The position numbers and the translations under genes were made by a program. The notes under the pieces were generated by a model that saw only the letters and a program-made list of their open reading frames with translations, was not told the DNA's origin and did not search any database. A stretch of 64,000 bases of DNA from Deminuibacter soli. GTDB taxonomy: Bacteria > Bacteroidota > Bacteroidia > Chitinophagales > Chitinophagaceae. Numbering within the stretch: position 1 is the stretch's first letter; every line of letters begins with the position of its first letter. The stretch spans positions 1 through 64,000 of the forward strand of contig NZ_QTJU01000007.1 of NCBI RefSeq assembly GCF_003412455.1, read 5' to 3'. Below are positions 35,675 through 43,650 of this stretch, piece by piece.

Positions 35675-38053
35675 ATGTTTAAGAACTATTGGAAGACTGC
35701 CTTCCGGAGTGTCCGGAACAATAAGTTTACGTCGTTCATTTCCATTTTCGGACTGGCCATAGGGCTTACGGCAGGCATATTGATTTTGCTCTGGTGCCAG
35801 GATGAGAAAAGCTATAATCAATCTATTAAGGGCGCGGCCAATATTTACCGGGCAGTGCCGGGTTTTATGTCGGGCGGCAATAAGAGTTATTTCCCCACTG
35901 TTCCGCCTGCACTGGGTTATGTGGCCAAACAGGTGCCGGGCATAGAAAAGTCAGGGCGCATTACCACGAACTGGAATGAGATGGTACTTGGCTATAAGGA
36001 TAAAGTCTTTTCTGAAAGAAATTCCGCCTTTATTGATCCGGCGCTGTTTGATGTGCTGGATATTGCTTTTATAGAAGGCAACCGGCAAATGCCTTTCCAT
36101 GACAACCGCTCCATTGTGCTGACGGAAGCATATGCAAAGAAGTACTTTGGCAACGAAGCCGCTTTAGGAAAGGTGATAACACGGCAGGATAAAAAGGAAA
36201 GTTATACAGTTACCGGCGTTGTGAAAATGCCGCATAACTCGCAGGTGCACTTCGATTATTTTATTCCATTCAATATACTCAACGAATCTGCCGCAGCTAC
36301 GGCAGCCGGCACCAACGGCCCGACAGGAGAAGATGCGGATTGGAATAACTACGATTTTGAGATGTACCTGCGGTTAACGCCGGGCACCACACCTGCTGCT
36401 GTGGCTGCTGCATTAACGCGGCTGCAGAAGGCAAACTTTTCTGACAACATTACGCGCACGCTGGAATACCATCTGCAACCGCTGTCACAGGTGCATCTGT
36501 ATAATCTTGATGGCTCAGATGGCCTGATCACGATGGTGCGGATTTTTACCTGGGTAGCTTTTGTGATACTGCTCATTGCTTCCATCAATTACATCAATCT
36601 TACCACTGCCAAGGCTGCACAACGTGCAAGGGAAATAGGTGTGCGCAAGATTATCGGCGCGGGCAAACGCCAACTTTTTTTCCAGTTTGTTGGTGAATCT
36701 GTGCTGGTGTTTTTGATGGCGATGGTTGTTTCTGTGCTGCTGGTAAAGCTGGTGTTCCCGATGTACAATGCCTTAACGGGGAAGGCGCTTTCTTTTAACC
36801 TCTTCGATACGGCTGTGTTAAAGGTGCTGTGTATTACTATGGCTGTAACACTGGTGGCGTCTGCTGTTTACCCGGCGGTGTTGCTGTCTTCGTTCCGCCC
36901 GCTGCAGGCCATTAAGGGCAGGTTCTCCATCGGGCGCGGTAATCATTTGCTGCGAAAGCTGCTGGTGGTAAGCCAGTTTGGTTTCTCCGTGGTGTTTATT
37001 ATTTGCACCATCATTATCGGCAGGCAATTGAATTATATCCGGCAAATGAACCTGGGGCTTGACCGGGAGAATGTGTTTCGCATTGATCTTAAAAATATGT
37101 ACGGGCGGTATGATGCGGTTAAAGATGCACTGCTGCGGGAGCCTTCCATTGCGGGTGTTACAGCCGCAGGGCAGGATGTGTTGCAGGTGAGTTCCAATAC
37201 TACAACGAATGACTGGCCGGGTAAAGATCCGGCAAAGCCGCAGTTGATATTTACGCTGCCGGTGGAAAGGGATTTCCTGTCTGCCATGCGTATAAAGCTG
37301 GTAGCAGGCAAAGGCTTCAGCGGTACTGCAGCAGATTCGAATTATTTTATTCTGAATGAAGCAGCCATCAGGGAGATGGGGTTGAAAGACCCGATAGGGA
37401 AATCATTTACATTATATCAAACCAAGGGTATTATTGCGGGTATTGTGCAGGATTTTCATTACCTGAACATGCATGCTAAAATTGGTCCGTGCGTTATCTT
37501 ATGGAAACCGCAATGGCTGGGCCAGCTGTATGTAAGAGCAGCAGCAGGGCATACACAGGATGCGCTTGCTGCGGTGCAGCGGGTGTGGAACAATTACAAT
37601 CCCGGTTACCCGTTTGCCTATGTTTTCTTGGATGATGTGTATAACAAAATGTATACGGCCGACCAGCGTACAGGTGCCCTGTTTAAGGTGTTTGCCTTTA
37701 TCGCCATCTTTATTTCGTGCCTTGGTCTTTTCGGTTTAATGACGTATACAGCGCAATTAAAAACAAGGGAAATCGGTATCAGGAAGGTGCTGGGGGCAAG
37801 TGTGTTTTCCGTAACCGGCTTGCTGGCGAAAGACTTTATCCGGCTTGTGGTGATTGCTGTTTTGATTGCATCACCTGTTGGCTGGTATTTTATGAACAGC
37901 TGGCTGCAAAACTTTGCTTACCGCAGCCCCGTAAGCTGGTGGGTATTTCCGCTGGCGGGTATGTTTGCTTTACTGATCGCTGTGGTAACACTCAGTTTCC
38001 AGGCTATCAGGGCTGCGCTGGCTAAACCCGTAAAGAGCCTGCGAAGTGAATAG
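35675..38053 (+). CDS. MacB/FtsX-type ABC transporter permease
   Basis: A 792-residue inner-membrane protein. ATG 35675 (M-F-K-N-Y-W-K-T-A-F-R) fits the family; the open frame upstream is not protein-like. Two FtsX halves are seen: TM1 followed by a MacB-type periplasmic domain (about 50-280) and three helices (A-R-E-I-G-V-R-K-I-I-G-A), then a second set beginning L-L-R-K-L-L-V-V-S-Q-F-G-F-S and ending with T-R-E-I-G-I-R-K-V-L-G-A and a C-terminal P-V-K-S-L-R-S-E. Such Bacteroidota permeases work with a separate ATPase in export or signalling of peptides and antimicrobials. No ATPase gene is adjacent, so partner and substrate are unknown. Confidence 0.92.
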   Translation: MFKNYWKTAFRSVRNNKFTSFISIFGLAIGLTAGILILLWCQDEKSYNQSIKGAANIYRAVPGFMSGGNKSYFPTVPPALGYVAKQVPGIEKSGRITTNWNEMVLGYKDKVFSERNSAFIDPALFDVLDIAFIEGNRQMPFHDNRSIVLTEAYAKKYFGNEAALGKVITRQDKKESYTVTGVVKMPHNSQVHFDYFIPFNILNESAAATAAGTNGPTGEDADWNNYDFEMYLRLTPGTTPAAVAAALTRLQKANFSDNITRTLEYHLQPLSQVHLYNLDGSDGLITMVRIFTWVAFVILLIASINYINLTTAKAAQRAREIGVRKIIGAGKRQLFFQFVGESVLVFLMAMVVSVLLVKLVFPMYNALTGKALSFNLFDTAVLKVLCITMAVTLVASAVYPAVLLSSFRPLQAIKGRFSIGRGNHLLRKLLVVSQFGFSVVFIICTIIIGRQLNYIRQMNLGLDRENVFRIDLKNMYGRYDAVKDALLREPSIAGVTAAGQDVLQVSSNTTTNDWPGKDPAKPQLIFTLPVERDFLSAMRIKLVAGKGFSGTAADSNYFILNEAAIREMGLKDPIGKSFTLYQTKGIIAGIVQDFHYLNMHAKIGPCVILWKPQWLGQLYVRAAAGHTQDALAAVQRVWNNYNPGYPFAYVFLDDVYNKMYTADQRTGALFKVFAFIAIFISCLGLFGLMTYTAQLKTREIGIRKVLGASVFSVTGLLAKDFIRLVVIAVLIASPVGWYFMNSWLQNFAYRSPVSWWVFPLAGMFALLIAVVTLSFQAIRAALAKPVKSLRSE

Positions 38054-38153
38054 ATTACAATTTGCTACAGCTTATATTGCAGCATAGTGCCAGGTTTTTT
38101 TGGAGCCTGGCTCTATAGCAAAGCATTGGGCCTTTCCCTGTGCAGCGGGCTAG

Positions 38154-38344
38154 GGTGAAGGTGGTGGTTACCGATTGCAATTCTCCGCACCCAATCATAC
38201 GGTTTCGCTTGGCAATACAACAATTGGCGGTGTGGATGGCCTGGATAAACCGCTGCATGTGACCATTGCTACCTGTGGTTGTATGCCACCCATGGAACGG
38301 TTATGTTTAAGGAAGTTCATGTTTACCCATTGAAAAATGACTGA
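38154..38344 (+). pseudogene. Remnant of a carbohydrate-active or secreted protein C-terminus
   Basis: The plus strand reads G-E-G-G-G-Y-R-L-Q-F-S-A-P-N-H-T-V-S-L-G and on through G-G-V-D-G-L-D-K-P-L-H-V-T-I-A-T. After a one-base shift it continues V-Y-A-T-H-G-T-V-M-F-K-E-V-H-V-Y-P-L-K-N-D and stops at 38342-38344. An in-frame stop lies just upstream. The two pieces read as one beta-rich protein end. I cannot name the family. It is a short relic following the permease gene. Confidence 0.4.
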
Positions 38345-38708
38345 GCAGGAGCAGAACATGGAAAAATATTGAGTAGCTCATGAGTAGCTCATGATTACAT
38401 CGGGAAATGGTGGCATAAGAAAGTTTGCGCAATAGCAGGGATAAGATCTATTCAGGGCTACATGAAGGCGGGGAGCAAAGGGAAAACAGGCAGGTGCTTA
38501 CAGTAAATGCATAAAAAAAGCCCGGGTTTTTATAAACCGGGGCTTAGGGTTAAATGGTCCAGGGGGTTAAAACACTTAATTGGATTTCTAAAGGATATTG
38601 CTTCTTGGATTTTTCTAAGGATATTTCGTTGTTGGAACATAGTTACGGCGAAATTTTGTAACGGCAATGCCTGATGTCTCTTTCGGGTATTGTTCTGTCG
38701 TTTTGAAT
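38345..38708. other. Gene-free stretch between the relic and the fructan operon
   Basis: No gene is seen. It contains a small tandem duplication (GAGTAGCTCAT twice near 38371-38393) and one terminator-like hairpin (38512-38545), followed by A+T-rich sequence up to the operon terminator. Confidence 0.4.
38512..38545 (-). terminator. Hairpin with T-tract on the minus strand
   Basis: The arms 38519-38530 and 38534-38545 are complementary at all but one position. On the minus strand the hairpin is followed by seven T. It may be a back-up terminator for the fructan operon, about 165 bases past the first one. Confidence 0.55.
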
Positions 38709-38750
38709 AAAAGGCAACACCGTTGAATGGCTCACCGGTGTTGCCTTTTT
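38709..38750. terminator. Bidirectional terminator of the fructan operon
   Basis: AAAGGCAACACCG (38710-38722) and CGGTGTTGCCTTT (38736-38748) are perfect complements with a 13-base loop and T/A tracts on both sides. It lies 14 bases past the GH32 stop (minus strand), so it closes the six-gene operon. Confidence 0.8.
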
Positions 38751-38763
38751 ATGGGTACAGGTG

Positions 38764-40266
38764 TTATTTATCCAGGTCAAACAGCTTTACATCCAGCTTT
38801 GCGGCGCCGCCGGTGGCAAATGCCGATAAGCCTTTTGCCTGCTGGCCGGGGAAGACGAGTGTGGTAAATACTTTTTCTCCGTTGTTGGCGAATACTTCGA
38901 GGGTGGATTTATCCAACAGTATTTCCAGGGTGAGTTTGCCGTTCTGTGGTTTTACCGTTGCTTTTAAGGGGTGGATTTCTTCACCATTAACCGGTACAAT
39001 GCTGAGTTCGCCGGTTTCGGTGGTATAGGTTACGGTAGTAGCACTGTCACCGTTTTGTGTTAACCGGAAGCCGACTGTTTTGGCGGTGCCAGGGGTGAAG
39101 GTAGCCTGTATCCAGAGGGCGTTGCTGCTGAAGCTATTGCCTTTGGTAAGGTTAACAGATCCGTTGTTGATGAACAGGTTATTGCTGACTTGTTTTTTTG
39201 CTGCGGGCAGTTTGGCGAGTGCAGCAGTTACTACGGCAGATGGCTGCTGTACCAGCCTGAGCCCTTCTCCGGTGGTGCGCAGACTTAAATCTCTCGGTAT
39301 GGAGAACTGGCCACGCCAGGGGTAGGTAGGCTGTTTCAGCGGTACCATCCAGCCAACGAGTATTTCCCTGCCCTGCGGCTGGTTGTTAAAGGGGATGGCG
39401 GCGTAAAAGGTATTGCCCTCATCTACGGTAAGGTAAGCTGTGCCGGGGTTGTCGTTGATAAAACGGGTACCGTCAAAATCACCTGTGAAGTACTGCATAA
39501 ATGGCCCTTCGTGCGACCCCCAGCTGGAGACGAACAATACCCATTTTTTGTTGTGTTCATTGCCGTCAACCGGCAGTTGCACCAGGAAGGGGCATTCCCA
39601 TGCGCGTTCATGAAAGCCTTCCTTGTTATTGCCAAATTCACTGAGCAGGGTCCAGTCTTTCAGGTTGGGTGAGCTGTAAAAACGCACGGCATGTTCGGCA
39701 GGCATGGCTACTACCATTACCCATTTTTTCAGCTGTTCATTCCAGCGCACATTGGGGTCGCGGAAGTCTTCTTTATTGAGGTTGAGTACCGGGTTGTTTT
39801 CGTAGTTGGTATAGTTGTTTCCACCGTCGTTGCTGTAGGCTACCCATTGTGTTTGCAGGTGTTTGTTGGGTTGTGCAACGGTGTATATGGCCACCAGGGG
39901 CGCGCCGTTTTTACCAAAGCCGCTGGTATTGTTTTTATCGTAAACCACGCACCCGGAGAAGCGCCAGTTGGTATCACGGTCAATGGTTTCGGGTATGGCT
40001 ACGGGCAGGTGTTTAAAACTCAGCAGGTCTTTGCTGGTGGCATGGCCCCAGCTCATGTGCCCCCATTTGTTTTCAAAAGGGTTTTGCTGGTTGTACAAGT
40101 GGTATTCACCGTTAAAATAGATCAAACCATTGGGGTCGTTGGTCCAGTTTTTTGCAGGGGTGAAGTGATAAACAGGCCGCCACTGCGGTGTTGGTTGTGT
40201 GTCTGATTGTGCGGCCAGGGTAAAACAGGAGAACCAGGCCGAGCAATAAAGCAGTAATTTTTTCAT
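38764..40266 (-). CDS. GH32 fructan hydrolase (levanase/inulinase type), secreted
   Basis: A 500-residue enzyme that cuts beta-linked fructose from levan, inulin or sucrose-type substrates. ATG 40266 gives a signal peptide (L-L-L-Y-C-S-A-W-F-S-C-F-T-L-A-A-Q). All three GH32 motifs are present: W-T-N-D44-P-N-G (nucleophile), R169-D-P (transition-state stabiliser) and W-E224-C-P (acid/base). A C-terminal beta-sandwich follows (L-E-I-L-L-D-K-S-T-L-E-V-F-A-N-N-G). It is the last gene of the operon, beginning 9 bases past the GH172 stop. Exo or endo action and linkage preference cannot be told from sequence alone. Confidence 0.95.
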   Translation of the reverse strand: MKKLLLYCSAWFSCFTLAAQSDTQPTPQWRPVYHFTPAKNWTNDPNGLIYFNGEYHLYNQQNPFENKWGHMSWGHATSKDLLSFKHLPVAIPETIDRDTNWRFSGCVVYDKNNTSGFGKNGAPLVAIYTVAQPNKHLQTQWVAYSNDGGNNYTNYENNPVLNLNKEDFRDPNVRWNEQLKKWVMVVAMPAEHAVRFYSSPNLKDWTLLSEFGNNKEGFHERAWECPFLVQLPVDGNEHNKKWVLFVSSWGSHEGPFMQYFTGDFDGTRFINDNPGTAYLTVDEGNTFYAAIPFNNQPQGREILVGWMVPLKQPTYPWRGQFSIPRDLSLRTTGEGLRLVQQPSAVVTAALAKLPAAKKQVSNNLFINNGSVNLTKGNSFSSNALWIQATFTPGTAKTVGFRLTQNGDSATTVTYTTETGELSIVPVNGEEIHPLKATVKPQNGKLTLEILLDKSTLEVFANNGEKVFTTLVFPGQQAKGLSAFATGGAAKLDVKLFDLDK

Positions 40267-40274
40267 AATAAAGG

Positions 40275-41867
40275 TTATTTGTCTGTTGATCCGGTGAAGC
40301 CATACCAATACGTGGTAGCGGCAGCATCAATGGTGCCGCCATCCCAGCTCAGCATTTCCATATCGAATGAAAAGGCGTTGGTAAAGGGTATGGCATCTAA
40401 TATGCGTGTACGTGTAAAAGTATTGTACCCGGTTGAAGAAGGCTGATCTGCACGCGGTGCGTTGGCAAAAGGTGTCTGGTACAATACTACGGGCGCCCAG
40501 GAGGTGTTGTAATAATCCTCCAGACCAGTACCAAATTCAGAAGGGAAGGCTTCGTTATCTACATATGCCTTTGCATCACCTTCGCCGTACCATGATTTCA
40601 TGTGGTTGTTAACGGACAGGGTGTTGCCAAGGTATACGCCTTTGCCGCGTATGGTGGCAAAGTTCCAGTCAATGGGTGCGGCAGTATCCTGTTTGGCTAC
40701 TTTGGTTAGGTCATAGTCCCATTTGGCGTCTTTAATGTTCTGCTCAAATTTATACGCAGCGTGAAAGTACATAGCACGGTTGTTCCATGTATACGCACTT
40801 ACTATTGCCTGTAGCTGAACGGTGAGGGTGCCGGTGCCGTTGTTCTTTACGGTGAGCGTGGCTGTGTGCTGATAGGGCATTACCCAACGACTGGTGAGTG
40901 TACCGGAAGCGGTTAGCTCCCTGTACCAGCTGGTGATAGGTTTGCCGCCATACCCGCTGCCGATAAAATCGCCTGCAGGGCACAGTACAGTTTGTTGCCC
41001 GTCGAATTGTAAGCCGAGTATGGTGGATTGCCATACCTGTTCTTTGCCTGCTTCGTTGTTTGTAGCAAGTGACAGCTGCAGTTGGCGAATGGCTGCAGCA
41101 CCTGCGGGCATTGGTATGGCGATGGAATCGCCGGGCGCCAGCTGTACCCGCTGCGAAACGGATTTGCCTTCCGGTGCAGCGGGGTGCAGCAGCAGCGTGC
41201 TGGTTTTATCGATTGCTGTTTTGTACTGTTGCAGCAGTGCAGGCGTAAAGGTTTCCACCTTTGTGCCTGGTGCGTAGGTACGGTAGTTTACCTGGTAGTA
41301 GTGTGGTGTTTTACGGTTGGCGCTGTCTGCAAACTGCCAGGTTATTTTGCAATGTTGCTGATAAGGCAGCGGCAGGTATAATGTATTGCCGCCTTTGCCC
41401 TCCGGTTCGTAACTGGAGTGTGGTATCAGTAATCCCTGCCCTGCATTGAAGCCGCCTTTCATTAAATCAAATGCAGGTATTTGCAGTGAGGGTGTGGGTT
41501 CATGGTTAAAGTAAAAACGCATGATGCCTTTTTTAGCGAGCGTGGTTAACCAGAACCGTACAATTACACCGGGGCCATCTGCATCCAGCAACACAAACTC
41601 GCTGTGAGCTGCTTTCTTTTCTTCCCTGATAAACTGGTTGGCGTCTCCGTTGGCAAACCATCCTGGTTGGTCGGGTGAAACAGATTTGCGGTCGTAACTG
41701 CTTGCCTGTTTCAGCGTGTAGGCGGGAGAAGGGTAACGGGTAACTGTTTCCGCATCGGTCATCTCCTGCAGCAGGCTGCCCATGGTGATGGTAGGCGGTG
41801 GTGTTTGGGCACTGCATATAATGCAGGTGCACAACAATAGCGATAGAAGTATGACAAGCTTTTTCAT
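40275..41867 (-). CDS. GH172 (DUF2961) protein, putative difructose-anhydride or fructofuranoside enzyme
   Basis: A 530-residue secreted protein; ATG 41867 gives the signal peptide (L-V-I-L-L-S-L-L-L-C-T then C-S-A-Q). DUF2961 marks include Y-D-R-K-S, D-A-D-G-P-G-V-I-V-R-F-W, R-F-Y-F-N-H-E, L-Y-L-P-L-P-Y, Y-Y-Q-V-N-Y-R and G-L-E-D-Y-Y-N-T. This family was named GH172 after the Bifidobacterium dentium difructose dianhydride I synthase/hydrolase, which acts on alpha-fructofuranosyl links. Other members act on alpha-arabinofuranosides. Its place between SusD and GH32 genes in a fructan operon favours a fructose-containing substrate. That assignment is by context. Confidence 0.85.
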   Translation of the reverse strand: MKKLVILLSLLLCTCIICSAQTPPPTITMGSLLQEMTDAETVTRYPSPAYTLKQASSYDRKSVSPDQPGWFANGDANQFIREEKKAAHSEFVLLDADGPGVIVRFWLTTLAKKGIMRFYFNHEPTPSLQIPAFDLMKGGFNAGQGLLIPHSSYEPEGKGGNTLYLPLPYQQHCKITWQFADSANRKTPHYYQVNYRTYAPGTKVETFTPALLQQYKTAIDKTSTLLLHPAAPEGKSVSQRVQLAPGDSIAIPMPAGAAAIRQLQLSLATNNEAGKEQVWQSTILGLQFDGQQTVLCPAGDFIGSGYGGKPITSWYRELTASGTLTSRWVMPYQHTATLTVKNNGTGTLTVQLQAIVSAYTWNNRAMYFHAAYKFEQNIKDAKWDYDLTKVAKQDTAAPIDWNFATIRGKGVYLGNTLSVNNHMKSWYGEGDAKAYVDNEAFPSEFGTGLEDYYNTSWAPVVLYQTPFANAPRADQPSSTGYNTFTRTRILDAIPFTNAFSFDMEMLSWDGGTIDAAATTYWYGFTGSTDK

Positions 41868-41926
41868 TTCAGGCAAATTGAATAGTCCATACAAACCGTG
41901 GTGCTAAATATAAGCCAACCTGTTTA

Positions 41927-43630
41927 TCAGTAGCCGGGATTTTGTTTATACAGGCCCTTGGTGAATGTAATCTCTGCCTGTGGTATGGGCAGGTACTCAT
42001 CGCGGCCTGCGGTGAATTTTGCTGTTGCCAGGAAGGTACGCCTGTTTTTTTCTACGTTGATGTAGGCGTTGAGTGTAGGTTCTGCAATGCCCCAGCGCAC
42101 GAGGTCGAAGAAGCGTGAGCCTTCTGTGGCAAATTCCAGGCGGCGTTCCCATTGCAGTGCTTTGCGTGCATAGTCCTGTGTCCAGCCTGTACCGGGATAT
42201 TCTTTTACATTGTATACAGTGGCGAAGGTGCCGTCTATTTTTTTGAGCCTGGCTGTACTGGCGGCTGCGCGTGCCCTGATGCGGTTAATCAATGGCAGGG
42301 CTTTATCCTGCTGACCGGTTTCGATGTATGCTTCGGCAAGCATCAGCAATACATCGTCGTAGCGAATAACTACCACGTTTAAGGCAGAGCCCATAAAGGG
42401 GCCTAATTTGTAATAGGAGGAACTGGTGGAAAGTAATTGCGTGCGCATGCTGTGGAAATTGCCGTATACACCCGGGTCGCGTATCCAGCTGTTGCTGAAT
42501 GGCGTGGTGGGGTCGTATTTATAGGGGTGTCCGTCAACGCCTACGGTGTGGTCAACACGCACATCGAAGGTTTGTGCTGTGAAGTCGGCAATGCTATTGT
42601 TAAAGGTGTTGAAGTTGGGCAGGCCATTGGCATCTGTGGTAAAGGCATTCACCATGTTCTGGCTGGGCATGTGAAAACCACAGCAGCCGTATTGCGGTGC
42701 GCCGCTGGGGTAGGTAACGCCTTCTTCATAATCAAGGCGGCCGTTGATGGTGCCGTCGTTGATGGTGAATTGTATGGCGAATACGGATTCCGGTCCGTTT
42801 TCTGTTTCAGGCAGAAAGTTGTCGCTGATATCGGGTGCAAGCGAGTATTTGCCGGATGATACCACGTCTTCCAGCAGCGATACTACCTGCTGCAGTTTGC
42901 CCTGGTTGATGTTGACTACCTGGTGGCGGTCATCCTGCTCGTATGCCTGGTACAATCTTACCTTGGCCAGGTAAGCTTCTGCTGCGTATTTATTCGCTCT
43001 TCCCAGCTCTGACTGTGTTTCGGGAAGGTTCTGTGCAGCAAACTCAAAGTCGGCTGCTATTTTATCCCATGCTGCATCATTGCTTAAATCATTGGACACT
43101 TTAAGGATGTCATCGTTGGTAGCAGTTTCATCAAAAATCGGGATGTTTTTATACAGCTGCTTCAGTGAGAAGAAGGAATGCCCGCGCAGGAAGCGCAGTT
43201 CTGCCTGGCGCACTTTCTTTTTGGGCAACACGTCTTCAGAAAGGGCATTTACTGCACGCAGGCCAACATTGGCGCGTGAGATAGATTTGTAGTAGTTGGT
43301 CCAGGTGCGGTTGATGTAGATGCCCATGGTGGGTGTTACGGTGTTGTAGTGTTCCATCTGGTCTACTTCTACCTGGTCGCCGGTGCCGCCGCCACCTTTG
43401 TAGGCGTCGTCGGAACGTACACTGCCGTAAGCCCATTTGCTGAAGATGGGGCCAATGGGGTCGCCGTTGCCGATGGCAGCATAGGCGGCTGTTACCAATC
43501 CTTCTGCTGCAGTGGCAGAAGTGAGGTCAGCAGAAGACAGCACGCCGGCGGGTGTATAGTCCAGCGCTTTTTTGCAGGAGGCCAGCATCAGCAGCGCTGC
43601 GGAAATATAGATCGTTGTTCTCTTTTTCAT
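41927..43630 (-). CDS. SusD/RagB-family glycan-binding lipoprotein
   Basis: A 567-residue outer-membrane lipoprotein: signal I-S-A-A-L-L-M-L-A-S-C with the lipid-bearing cysteine at 19, followed by K-K-A-L-D. Alpha-helical TPR-like SusD fold marks are R-A-N-V-G-L-R-A, R-Q-A-E-L-R-F-L-R-G-H-S-F-F, Y-A-A-E-A-Y-L-A-K-V-R-L, and near the end L-L-M-L-A-E-A-Y, R-I-R-A-R-A, W-E-R-R-L-E-F-A-T-E-G-S-R-F-F-D-L-V-R-W-G and L-P-I-P-Q-A-E-I. It captures oligosaccharide at the surface and caps the SusC channel encoded 20 bases upstream. Fructan is the likely ligand from context. Confidence 0.95.
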   Translation of the reverse strand: MKKRTTIYISAALLMLASCKKALDYTPAGVLSSADLTSATAAEGLVTAAYAAIGNGDPIGPIFSKWAYGSVRSDDAYKGGGGTGDQVEVDQMEHYNTVTPTMGIYINRTWTNYYKSISRANVGLRAVNALSEDVLPKKKVRQAELRFLRGHSFFSLKQLYKNIPIFDETATNDDILKVSNDLSNDAAWDKIAADFEFAAQNLPETQSELGRANKYAAEAYLAKVRLYQAYEQDDRHQVVNINQGKLQQVVSLLEDVVSSGKYSLAPDISDNFLPETENGPESVFAIQFTINDGTINGRLDYEEGVTYPSGAPQYGCCGFHMPSQNMVNAFTTDANGLPNFNTFNNSIADFTAQTFDVRVDHTVGVDGHPYKYDPTTPFSNSWIRDPGVYGNFHSMRTQLLSTSSSYYKLGPFMGSALNVVVIRYDDVLLMLAEAYIETGQQDKALPLINRIRARAAASTARLKKIDGTFATVYNVKEYPGTGWTQDYARKALQWERRLEFATEGSRFFDLVRWGIAEPTLNAYINVEKNRRTFLATAKFTAGRDEYLPIPQAEITFTKGLYKQNPGY

Positions 43631-43650
43631 TGTGTGATGTTTTTGGTTGC

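Noticed and set aside
35462-35821. Minus-strand frame of 119 codons upstream of the FtsX permease
   Set aside because: It overlaps the permease start in antisense and the regulatory inverted repeat; no protein-like pattern.
38371-38393. Tandem GAGTAGCTCAT duplication as a possible att site
   Set aside because: It is only two short copies with no integrase nearby; more likely a slippage product.
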